Source: an uncultured Lachnospiraceae bacterium (lineage in GTDB: Bacteria > Bacillota > Clostridia > Lachnospirales > Lachnospiraceae). From it: DNA of 14,608 bases. Position numbers and translations under genes: made by a program. Below are positions 7,218 through 13,924 of this stretch, piece after piece (positions within the stretch are counted from its first letter, which is position 1; each line of letters opens with the position of its first letter). The notes beneath the pieces were generated by a model that saw only the letters and a program-made list of their open reading frames with translations, ran no database searches and was not told where the DNA came from. The stretch is taken from assembly GCA_910579865.1 (NCBI GenBank), contig CAJTXA010000042.1, positions 1-14,608 of the forward strand. The letters run 5' to 3'.

Positions 7218-8462
7218 CTAGTCCCATAAAATTTGATAAAGAATTTTTTTCTTGTTTTCACATCGTCTTAAAAATGCAGCTTCATCCTTAATATGTAATT
7301 CTATGTCCTCTAAACAACTCCAACAAAATAAATTAACTTTGCAGTCTTTACACCTTTTTACATTTTCCGGTTGAATATTCATCAACTGACAAAAACCTTC
7401 CGCATTTTTTTCAAAAATTTCATCACTCAATTTTTTTAAGTTACCAACATCATTCATATGAATCAACTTGTATTTATTATTAATCATATTAGGACACGGA
7501 TAGATCCAACCATCATAGTTCACAACAAACTCACTTATTCCCGCCCCACACATAATTATTTTCATTGACTTTTTTGCATCTCTGATTTCTTTTTCAGAAA
7601 GTACGGCATCTATATCTTCTTGTATATGGCTATTAAATTTTTTTACACTCTTCTCTCCCCTCCCTTTCGGCATAAAAATTCTTACAATAGGCTTTGTATT
7701 CAATTTTTTATTTAATTCAACAAATTTTTCTTTAAGATGAAAATTTGTTGTACCAAAAGTCATAGATAATGTTATTTCTTTCACACCATTCTTTTTTAGT
7801 AAATGAACAGAGTTAATCACCTTATCATATGTACCTTTCCCTCGAACTATCGAGCAACTTTCCTCATCCACACCATCAATACTAATATCAAATTTATCAA
7901 TCAGTTCAGCTAATAATTTAACATTATCGTCATTTATTAAAGTGGCATTAGTAGCCAATGCAACTTTTCCATTATATTTGCTTCTAAGATACCTTAATAT
8001 TTCAAAAAAATCTTTTCTTAATAAAGGTTCTCCACCTGTTAATACTATTCCTCCTGGTTCTATCTCAACAATTTTATCGATTATTCCTGTCCATTCCTGT
8101 GTACTCATTTCTCTTCTATAAACTTCTGAATTTTCATCGGCGGCATCAGCACAACAGTGAATGCATTTCAAATTGCATCGATTAGTAAGCAACAAATATA
8201 CAACATCAATTACTTCTTCTTTCTCTTCATCGCCAATTACCCCCAGTTCTTTCAATTTTTTCAGTAACTCATTGATATAAATCCTATCTTCATCATCTGC
8301 TAAGTTTTCTAGAATTTCGCTATTTTTTAAAGAAAATTCACATGCTGTACATACAATATCTCTACACTGACGGGATATTCTAATCCAAGATCCTGTATCC
8401 CTATTAGCAATAATGACTTTATCCCCATTTATGATTTCTCGATACGGTTTTAACTTTTTCAC
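7218..8462 (-). CDS. Radical SAM/SPASM peptide maturase with N-terminal PqqD-like RRE
   Basis: In this 414-residue protein, residues 1-80 form a PqqD-like recognition element (NGDKVIIANRDTGSWIRIS, followed by helices ending ELLKKLKELGVI), which in such enzymes binds the precursor leader. The radical SAM core has Cys96, Cys100 and Cys103 (CNLKCIHC, with an extra Cys104) and TGGEPL (142-147). The SPASM region has Cys305, Cys323, Cys358, Cys371-X2-Cys374, Cys380-X2-Cys383 and Cys401. This is the architecture of sactipeptide, ranthipeptide and related maturases that make thioether or carbon cross-links. The start is a GTG at 8462 with GGCGGA eight bases upstream; the ATG seen just ahead is out of frame and stops after three codons. 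The gene follows the ABC ATPase by 34 bases. The exact chemistry cannot be read from sequence. Confidence 0.93.
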   Translation of the reverse strand: MKKLKPYREIINGDKVIIANRDTGSWIRISRQCRDIVCTACEFSLKNSEILENLADDEDRIYINELLKKLKELGVIGDEEKEEVIDVVYLLLTNRCNLKCIHCCADAADENSEVYRREMSTQEWTGIIDKIVEIEPGGIVLTGGEPLLRKDFFEILRYLRSKYNGKVALATNATLINDDNVKLLAELIDKFDISIDGVDEESCSIVRGKGTYDKVINSVHLLKKNGVKEITLSMTFGTTNFHLKEKFVELNKKLNTKPIVRIFMPKGRGEKSVKKFNSHIQEDIDAVLSEKEIRDAKKSMKIIMCGAGISEFVVNYDGWIYPCPNMINNKYKLIHMNDVGNLKKLSDEIFEKNAEGFCQLMNIQPENVKRCKDCKVNLFCWSCLEDIELHIKDEAAFLRRCENKKKILYQILWD

Positions 8463-8496
8463 TTGTACATTCCGCCCTTCTCTTTCTTAAAAGTTT

Positions 8497-9390
8497 TTAT
8501 ATTTCTTCAAATTTCTCTGAACTAGATTTATAGATATATGCATCTTCTAAAGTTGGCTTAACATATTGAAATTCTATCCCAGCTACATCAGGAACACTTC
8601 TACTTACCAGTCGAATATCAATACCTTCATTAGAATAATTCTTACCTGTTATCTTGTATCTCTCCTGAACCCTCAAAAATTCTTCTTCACTACTTAACAT
8701 ACATGAAAAGACATGATTATCAGCCTCACATATTAAATGCTGTATTGTACCATCGTATATTTTCTTTCCTTTTTTCAAAATACACAAATCATTGCATGTA
8801 GATGCCAAATCTTCTACTACATGAGATGAGAATAAAACAGACCTATCTCTTCCAAAGTCTACAAGCAAATTTCTAATTCTAATACGTTCCTCTGGATCTA
8901 ATCCAGTCGTTGGTTCATCAACAATCAAAAGCTGAGGATCTGTTATCAAAGCCTGTGCCAAACCAACTCTTCTTTTCATTCCTCCCGATAATTGTTTGTT
9001 CTTCTTTTTCTCATGTTCTTTTAGGCTAGTTCGCTCCAACAAATACTCTATTTTTTCCTTTTTTTTAATCGGATTAACTCCTGATAAAGCTGCTACATAT
9101 TCTAAAGTTTCACGAACAGTAAGATTGGGATACATTCCTAATTCCTGCGGTAAATACCCTATCATTTTCTTTACTTTTGTATAATTCTGCGGTATAACAT
9201 TTACAGAATTAACAATAACTGTTCCTCTAGTTGGTGTTAACAATGTAGTTAATACATTCATCAATGTTGATTTTCCTGCCCCATTTTCTCCCAAAAGTCC
9301 ATATATTCCGTTTGAAATTGTTAGATTTACATTGTCTAATCCCTTTACACCATTTTTATACTGAACTGTTAAATTTCTTATTTCAATCAT
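8497..9390 (-). CDS. ABC-2-type ATPase, probable immunity/export subunit
   Basis: This 297-residue cytoplasmic ATPase drives the two permeases encoded just upstream. It has Walker A GENGAGKST (34-42), Q-loop Gln82 (LPQE), signature LSGGM (134-138), Walker B LLIVDEP (154-160) and H-loop His190. The C-terminal 80 residues are the variable tail of CcmA/LanF-like ATPases. Its ATG overlaps the stop of the neighbouring permease in an ATGA, so the proteins are translationally coupled. Such a separate ATPase plus two small permeases beside a two-component system matches LanFEG/CprABC-type self-protection modules, here in front of the radical SAM genes. It could instead export something else. Confidence 0.93.
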   Translation of the reverse strand: MIEIRNLTVQYKNGVKGLDNVNLTISNGIYGLLGENGAGKSTLMNVLTTLLTPTRGTVIVNSVNVIPQNYTKVKKMIGYLPQELGMYPNLTVRETLEYVAALSGVNPIKKKEKIEYLLERTSLKEHEKKKNKQLSGGMKRRVGLAQALITDPQLLIVDEPTTGLDPEERIRIRNLLVDFGRDRSVLFSSHVVEDLASTCNDLCILKKGKKIYDGTIQHLICEADNHVFSCMLSSEEEFLRVQERYKITGKNYSNEGIDIRLVSRSVPDVAGIEFQYVKPTLEDAYIYKSSSEKFEEI

Positions 9391-10067
9391 TTTTTCCCTT
9401 CCTTTACTTTTCTCATTGGTGAACGTTTCACCAACAAGTAATTCATGATTAACATTACAATGCCAACTACCATATATAATGCACGATTAAAAAAATATGG
9501 AGTTATCCCACCATTAATTTCTGGAGTTATTTTATACGCAAATATATTTAATACCGTTGGTAAATATTCTTTAACTTTTGTATTAAATACAAACCATACT
9601 GCTAAACTTATTACAAGTCCGAACCACATATTTTGAAAAAAATTCACCATAGTAACAGAAAGTGATGCAAAAAATAGCACTGTCATAAAACACATTAAAA
9701 TGCTATATCCGTATATCGAAATTATTTCTTTAGTAAATAAATTGCTATTTTGAAACAAAATATAAATCCAATAAAATATAAGATCCAGTAATACCAAATA
9801 CACAAAATCTATTAAAAATCTCTGTACTACAGCTTTATATTTTAATCTGTCTGGAAATAGATAAAACACATTTATTCTATTTTCTCTAAACTCACAGTAA
9901 TATATATCTGCCACAAAAACAATTGCTAGAAAGCATAAATTAGGCTCTATGACAGTTAGAATTTCTATTGGTGTTACTGTGGGTCTAATTAATGCCATTA
10001 CAAACATAAACACCATAGAATATAATAATTTATATAACGGAAGACTAATTTTAAAATTGCACTTCAT
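9387..10067 (-). CDS. ABC-2-type permease (second subunit)
   Basis: This hydrophobic protein of 226 residues has about six membrane segments and no other recognisable domain. It fits a small ABC-2 permease pairing with the larger permease and the ATPase. I chose the ATG at 10067, which has GGAGG about ten bases upstream. A TTG three codons earlier is too close to that site. Its end overlaps the ATPase start by four bases. A 14-codon frame fills the gap to the upstream permease. By analogy with LanE/LanG it probably helps expel the mature peptide from the membrane. Confidence 0.85.
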   Translation of the reverse strand: MKCNFKISLPLYKLLYSMVFMFVMALIRPTVTPIEILTVIEPNLCFLAIVFVADIYYCEFRENRINVFYLFPDRLKYKAVVQRFLIDFVYLVLLDLIFYWIYILFQNSNLFTKEIISIYGYSILMCFMTVLFFASLSVTMVNFFQNMWFGLVISLAVWFVFNTKVKEYLPTVLNIFAYKITPEINGGITPYFFNRALYMVVGIVMLIMNYLLVKRSPMRKVKEGKK

Positions 10068-10108
10068 AATCCACAATCCTCCATCACGTAAAATTTTATA
10101 AACCTCAT
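10064..10108 (-). CDS. Possible 14-codon coupling peptide between the two permeases
   Basis: The frame MRFIKFYVMEDCGL starts at an ATG overlapping the stop of the larger permease (ATGA). It has AGGAGAAGG ahead of it, and its TGA overlaps the ATG of the smaller permease in another ATGA. The exact overlaps at both ends suggest a translation relay. No function of the peptide itself is implied. It may be chance. Confidence 0.3.
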   Translation of the reverse strand: MRFIKFYVMEDCGL

Positions 10109-11169
10109 ATTATCCTTCTCCTCTTCCACAACTTTATAGAAATTCCAAGCAAACAAATTGCCAATATAATTAATATGCTCTGATTAATAATAGTCCATGT
10201 AGGAATATAATTATTACCTAAATCATTTGGGAAACGAACCACTATTGATAATGGATTGGGAATATACTTATACCCACTCTCTGTAATTTTCCCCATATTT
10301 GAATACGTTGCATACACTAATAACATCGGAATTGTTGGTAATATACTTTTAAAAATCACAGTAATAAAAATAAAGAATACCCCAATCATAAATATATTAG
10401 GCAAAATAAATAATGCTAACTTTACCCAAATACTAACCAATTCCATTTCCGAACCATATTTTGGTGCAACCATATTAGCAATTCCATCAAATATACCAGT
10501 CATTATCAGTGCAAATACACATATGGGAATTAAACCTGCTAAAAGTTTTGTCATTATATACGAAACACCACTTATCGGCTTGGTATGAAGCAAACTAAAT
10601 ATATCTTTTTTCATATCCCTCATGAAAATCAACACGAATGTAATGATAGATAAGTAAATTAAGCTAATGCCTAAATAATCAATATACTTAAAAGAAAAAC
10701 TTTCTGGAAACGTCGATTTTGAAAAAGTTTCTCTTAGATACTCTTGCATTTCTTTTTTTGTAGCATGTTTTTCCATATAACTTTCAAAAACATTATCAAC
10801 CCCTCTCTCTGATATTCCATAATTTTCATGTAAATATTCTGCTATCTCTTCTTGTGTATGCATCTTTTTTATTTTATTTAATGCATCTGTAGCTTCTTCT
10901 TCTGAGACATCAAAATCTTCAATCAATGATTCGTATATTCTATTAAAAACCTGTTTTCTTTGCTCATTAATTTCAGTTGGTATATACCCACTAATTATAC
11001 CTTCATCGCCATATACAATTTTACTATTTTCTTCTCTAACATTTTCATATAAATTTAAATACGGCTTTAATGTTAACACTAACGTACAAATCACAATTAT
11101 AATCCCTAAATAAAAAATAGGATTTTTTAACAAATACTTTATTTCTTTTTTCAACATATAAATATTCAT
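10105..11169 (-). CDS. ABC-2-type permease with a large outside loop (first gene of the cluster)
   Basis: The 354-residue protein has one membrane segment at about 17-36, a hydrophilic, acidic, helical region of about 130 residues, then about five more hydrophobic segments starting near 168. This is the usual plan of larger ABC-2 permeases. The outside domain between segments 1 and 2 is a candidate site for recognising the peptide. The ATG at 11169 has AGGAGG four bases upstream. It is the first gene of the cluster in transcription order and begins about 130 bases after the IS200-type transposase. I see no strong promoter in that gap, so transcription may start inside or beyond the insertion. 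Confidence 0.88.
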   Translation of the reverse strand: MNIYMLKKEIKYLLKNPIFYLGIIIVICTLVLTLKPYLNLYENVREENSKIVYGDEGIISGYIPTEINEQRKQVFNRIYESLIEDFDVSEEEATDALNKIKKMHTQEEIAEYLHENYGISERGVDNVFESYMEKHATKKEMQEYLRETFSKSTFPESFSFKYIDYLGISLIYLSIITFVLIFMRDMKKDIFSLLHTKPISGVSYIMTKLLAGLIPICVFALIMTGIFDGIANMVAPKYGSEMELVSIWVKLALFILPNIFMIGVFFIFITVIFKSILPTIPMLLVYATYSNMGKITESGYKYIPNPLSIVVRFPNDLGNNYIPTWTIINQSILIILAICLLGISIKLWKRRRII

Positions 11170-11300
11170 GTATCCTCCTCAAAAATAAATATTTCTAACT
11201 ACCACCACCACTTCAAGTAATGGTTTGGATTTGCCCTCATAAGAATTGATTACATGCTCACCCAAAAAGGTGGGTATTGTAAACATTGTTACTGGTCCGC

Positions 11301-11729
11301 TTATAAAGTGGTACTTCTTGAATCTTCTTTTCTCGACTCTTCTGCCTTCTCGCTTACATATTTCTTTATTGCCTCTTCTGTGATATTACCAATTGTTGAA
11401 ACATAATATCCTCTGATCCAGAACGCTTTATCCCATTTACTCTGCAATTCTGGATGTCTATCATATAGCATTAACGTACTCTTGCCTTTTAAGTCCCCTA
11501 TAAATTTTGAAATACTATACTTAAGTAGAATTGCTACACTTAAATGAATATGTTCCTTGCATACTGCACTGTCTATAATTTCCACATTTTTATATCCACA
11601 TAATGTAGAAATTATCTCTCGTACATCTGCTTTTAGCTTTCCATACAACACTTTCTTTCTGTATTTCTGAATAAAAACTATACGGTATTGGCATTTCCAC
11701 CTTATGTGTGATAAACTCTTATTGTCCAT
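11301..11729 (-). CDS. tnpA: IS200-type transposase TnpA, probably inactive
   Basis: This 142-residue Y1-type HUH transposase acts on single-stranded DNA hairpin ends. It shows the family pattern: an N-terminal CQYRIVFIQKYRKKVLYG, the HUH pair His60/His62 (KEHIHLSV), the KYSISKFIGDLKGKS helix, AFWIRGYYVSTIGN, and the nucleophile Tyr124 (AIKKYVSEK). Four residues after the Tyr, where active members usually have the metal-binding Gln, this protein has Lys128. One base change (CAG to AAG) would explain it. Length is normal and the frame is intact. The ATG at 11729 is the usual start. The substitution may mean the copy is dead or needs another copy in trans. Confidence 0.92.
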   Translation of the reverse strand: MDNKSLSHIRWKCQYRIVFIQKYRKKVLYGKLKADVREIISTLCGYKNVEIIDSAVCKEHIHLSVAILLKYSISKFIGDLKGKSTLMLYDRHPELQSKWDKAFWIRGYYVSTIGNITEEAIKKYVSEKAEESRKEDSRSTTL

Positions 11730-11769
11730 CTTGAACCGCCTTGTATACTAAATTTTGAGTTTAGCTTGC

Positions 11770-11874
11770 GACCCCATTCTCATTTTAGCATAGGTGGCTT
11801 TCTATTATTATCTTACATACTTCTGCTTACTCCATTCTCCCCAACATAGCTAGGGGATTAGACTTTTCATTTAT
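11770..11874 (-). repeat. Left end of the IS200-type element, matching 888-992
   Basis: 105 bases align gap-free with 888-992, about 12 differences, in the same orientation. The segment contains a CCCC...GGGG hairpin at about 11839-11856, as expected for an IS200/IS605 subterminal structure, and lies 41-145 bases upstream of the transposase start. Confidence 0.75.
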
Positions 11875-12148
11875 ATCTAATACTCTAAGATCTTCTCTTC
11901 AAATATTATAAATCATAAATATCACTAAAAAATCTATATTTGTTAAATATTCATTAACGCAACTTTTAGATTGTTAATAAAAAGCAAGTTTCGCCTGAGT
12001 AACTCAAAACTCCCTTCGTGACTTTTTTCTACTCGACAAACTTGATGGGGATTTCGCTCCCCATACCCTCGACATCATCATATTTTTTCAAATACGTATA
12101 TTGGATCCTATCTTGATAGTCGCAGCGTGATTGTTCCATCACGGTAAC
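11875..12148. other. Noncoding, hairpin-rich stretch; possible remnant of a transfer origin
   Basis: No credible gene is visible. From about 11985 the base composition changes and several inverted repeats appear: AAGTTT...GAGTA near 11992-12008 facing TACTC...AAACTT near 12030-12043; a perfect 7-bp hairpin 12045-12051/12058-12064; and a 6-bp hairpin 12126-12131/12138-12143. Clusters of hairpins next to a small coiled-coil gene are often seen at transfer origins of mobilisable elements, but no relaxase gene remains here and no nick site is recognisable. Treat the origin idea as a guess. Confidence 0.3.
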
Positions 12149-12197
12149 AAAAAAGATGTTTACTGCTACACGTTTCATAGCAATAAACATCTTTTTT
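12149..12197. terminator. Bidirectional rho-independent terminator
   Basis: A 14-bp arm 12149-12162 (AAAAAAGATGTTTA) pairs with 12184-12197. After one mismatch, five more pairs (12164-12168 with 12178-12182) close a nine-base loop. The arms provide T-runs on both strands. It lies 5 bases after the stop of the minus-strand coiled-coil gene and would insulate the IS and peptide cluster from it. Confidence 0.85.
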
Positions 12198-12202
12198 CTA
12201 AA

Positions 12203-12445
12203 TTACTGTTCTTCTTTCTGATCTTGGGATTTTAATATTGCAAGAACATCTTCTACGGTTCTTCCCGAAGCAACTACCGCCCGGAACAATGTTTCCTTTT
12301 CCCGCTCCTCAATTTTCTCCTGAATTTCTTTTCTTTGAGAACGAAGTTGCTTCAAGTCACTCTCTACTTCCTGAATTCTTTCGTTTACTGTTACAAGCTG
12401 CTCCTCTAAAGTAAGCACATTCTGTTTTTTTCTTCCTCTTGGCAT
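12203..12445 (-). CDS. Small coiled-coil protein typical of mobile elements
   Basis: This 80-residue protein has a basic start (MPRGRKKQN), a long charged heptad-like helix (about 12-52, rich in Glu, Lys, Arg and Gln) and a short C-terminal helix (AVVASGRTVEDVLAILKS). Similar small helical proteins of unknown function (of the DUF3847/DUF4315 kind) accompany relaxase genes on Firmicutes plasmids and conjugative elements; I cannot say which family this is. I chose the ATG at 12445, which has GGAGGT five bases upstream, rather than an in-frame start 19 codons earlier. A strong terminator follows. No relaxase is present nearby. Confidence 0.65.
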   Translation of the reverse strand: MPRGRKKQNVLTLEEQLVTVNERIQEVESDLKQLRSQRKEIQEKIEEREKETLFRAVVASGRTVEDVLAILKSQDQKEEQ

Positions 12446-12574
12446 AGTAGACCTCCATACAATTATTTTTTCTATTGTACCATGTTTCCGAAATATTTTC
12501 ACAGTTATTTTTCATTTACCGAGAATTGTTACAAGGACAAATATATTTATCATTTTACAGCTTTTTTCTGTGTA

Positions 12575-12621
12575 CTGCAATTTTATAAAAGAAAGGACAG
12601 CAGTATCAAATTGCTGTCCTT
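12575..12621 (-). terminator. Terminator, minus strand
   Basis: AAGGACAGCA (12593-12602) pairs perfectly with TGCTGTCCTT (12612-12621) around a nine-base loop. On the minus strand the stem is followed by TTCTTTTATAAAA. It would end transcripts from the truncated XRE gene and the hydrolase/KTR genes above it. Confidence 0.75.
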
Positions 12622-12680
12622 GCGGTTTATTATAGCTGGTAGTGTATAAGCGTGGGTTCATCATATTTGGTGTGGTATCT

Positions 12681-12818
12681 TTAACTATGGGAAACTCCCG
12701 TTTCCCATTTTGAGACTGCTCTATTGGTAATATTTAATTTTTCAGCCAACTGCATTTGCGTAAGCCCTTTTTCTTTTCGACAGGCTGATATAAATTTTCC
12801 TATCATTGCTTGTTCCAT
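12681..12818 (-). pseudogene. Truncated XRE (Cro/CI-type) HTH regulator
   Basis: A 45-residue frame starts at the ATG at 12818 with AGGAGG six bases upstream. It contains a clear HTH: IGKFISACRKEKGLTQMQLA, EKLNITNRAVSKWETG, and then stops (GVSHS and TAA at 12681). Full proteins of this family continue from WETG with a proline/aspartate-rich turn and more helices, so only the DNA-recognition part remains. The 3' part was probably deleted or shifted. The start signals are intact, so a short HTH peptide could still be made. Two 11-base repeats lie 55-91 bases upstream. Confidence 0.75.
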
Positions 12819-12872
12819 GTCCCACCTCCTGGCAAATATTTTACAAACTGAAAACGGATTATGAAACGAACT

Positions 12873-12909
12873 AACAGTCGATTGTATCTAATTCAACCAA
12901 CAGTTGATT
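12873..12909. repeat. Two operator-like direct repeats upstream of the XRE gene
   Basis: AACAGTCGATT (12873-12883) and AACAGTTGATT (12899-12909) differ at one base and are spaced 26 bases start to start. A related CAACAGTT lies near 12963. They sit between the KTR gene and the HTH gene, in the right place to be binding sites of the regulator or its intact relatives. Confidence 0.3.
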
Positions 12910-13001
12910 CGGCGATTATCCGCTATTTCCCCTTGTTTATCTGTGGATTGGATTTTTATCGCAACAGTTCACCCACAAACTGTGATTCGTTGTTCTGTTG
13001 T

Positions 13002-13190
13002 TTAGCTCTGTGTTCTCGCTTCAAGCCCTTCAATAATCGTTACTTGTAAATCCTTTACTTCAATCAATGTTTCCCATTTGCACTTGGGACAGTAGAGAGG
13101 ATAGTTTTTCAAAACCGTATCCTCTCTGATTTTGACACTAGTTTTATTTCCGCAAACAGGACATAAAATCCATTCTGATTCTCGTTTCAT
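13002..13190 (-). CDS. Cysteine-rich KTR-family zinc-ribbon protein
   Basis: This 62-residue protein has two CxxC pairs: CPVC near residue 10 and CPKC about 22 residues later. Between them is NKTSVKIREDTVLKNYPLYC, the characteristic KTR motif region, and WETLIEVKDLQVTII follows. It matches the cysteine-rich KTR family, small presumed zinc-ribbon proteins often found on Gram-positive mobile elements. Their function is unknown. The ATG at 13190 overlaps the hydrolase stop in an ATGA; a GTG two codons upstream is possible. It is probably co-transcribed with the hydrolase. Confidence 0.85.
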   Translation of the reverse strand: MKRESEWILCPVCGNKTSVKIREDTVLKNYPLYCPKCKWETLIEVKDLQVTIIEGLEARTQS

Positions 13191-13924
13191 AAGCACTTCA
13201 ATATAAATTTTTCAAGCATTGGATTAAGTTGCTTGGCATTACGCATTGGAAAGCCGTGATTTGCTCCTTGTAATGTCATTGTCTGACAGCTTGGATTTTG
13301 AGCAAGTAATGTAAGAGAAGTTTTCATATCTCTGACTTCCTTACTCCCACAAATCGCCAACATAGGTATCGTTACTGCTTGATATTCAGGTAACTTTGAT
13401 AAATCTAATGTATTGGAAAAGAATGAGCGATACACCAGCGGAGTAATCTGTTTTGAATATTCAGCCATATTATCGGCTTGTTTTTTTGTGTAGTTCCAAT
13501 ATTTTCCTTGAAACTGCACCAACCACCTCCAATGCAGCATTTTTGCGGATAATCCCGCAAGAGAACCGTACATCCGAATTTTTTTCGGTTTAGGATTAAT
13601 CCATGCACTTAAAAATACTGCAAAGTTAAATAATTCGGGTTGCTTACTGACAAGCATTATTGCAATTTGACCTCCAAGCGAATGACCGATTACACCGATT
13701 CGCTTTTTATGTAGGGATTTAATGAGCATAAAGAGTTCCTCTACGGTCTTTTCTGGCTCATAAATCTCAGTAGCCGCCTTTCCCGCACCTGCTAAGTGAG
13801 GTACAACAAGATGGTATTTATCAGAAAAGCAATACTGCCTACAAAATGTATCAAGCGCCCCCGCCCCATGCAGAAGCATGATAGTCGGATTTTCCTTGCT
13901 TCCATATTCATCATAATACAGCAT
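13187..13924 (-). CDS. Alpha/beta-fold hydrolase
   Basis: This 245-residue cytoplasmic hydrolase has an oxyanion-hole LLHGAG (18-22), nucleophile elbow GHSLGG with Ser82, a probable acid at Glu196 or Asp199 (ICGSKEVRDM) and catalytic His223 (GANHGFPM). All catalytic positions are present. I start it at the ATG at 13924, preceded by AAAGGAAA; a TTG ten codons upstream lacks a good site. Its beginning overlaps the end of the broken hydrolase gene. Substrate is unknown; small esterase, lipase-like or peptidase activity are all possible. It is followed by the KTR gene in an ATGA overlap. Confidence 0.9.
   Translation of the reverse strand: MLYYDEYGSKENPTIMLLHGAGALDTFCRQYCFSDKYHLVVPHLAGAGKAATEIYEPEKTVEELFMLIKSLHKKRIGVIGHSLGGQIAIMLVSKQPELFNFAVFLSAWINPKPKKIRMYGSLAGLSAKMLHWRWLVQFQGKYWNYTKKQADNMAEYSKQITPLVYRSFFSNTLDLSKLPEYQAVTIPMLAICGSKEVRDMKTSLTLLAQNPSCQTMTLQGANHGFPMRNAKQLNPMLEKFILKCL

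Larger units (their letters stand above)
11236..11874 (-). mobile_element. IS200/IS605-family insertion sequence (tnpA only)
   Basis: The element contains one transposase gene and noncoding ends with short hairpins. Its left end, on the minus strand, is covered by the repeat at 11770-11874. At the right end a short stem (CACC/GGTG, 11259-11272) follows the gene. No tnpB accessory gene is present. IS200-type elements make no terminal inverted repeats or target duplications, so the limits given are approximate, particularly on the right-end side at about 11236. It sits immediately upstream of the peptide cluster. Confidence 0.65.

Noticed and set aside
12861..13049. 62-codon plus-strand open frame between the XRE stub and the KTR gene.
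   Set aside because: It overlaps the end of the KTR gene in antisense, has no good start site and no recognisable protein.
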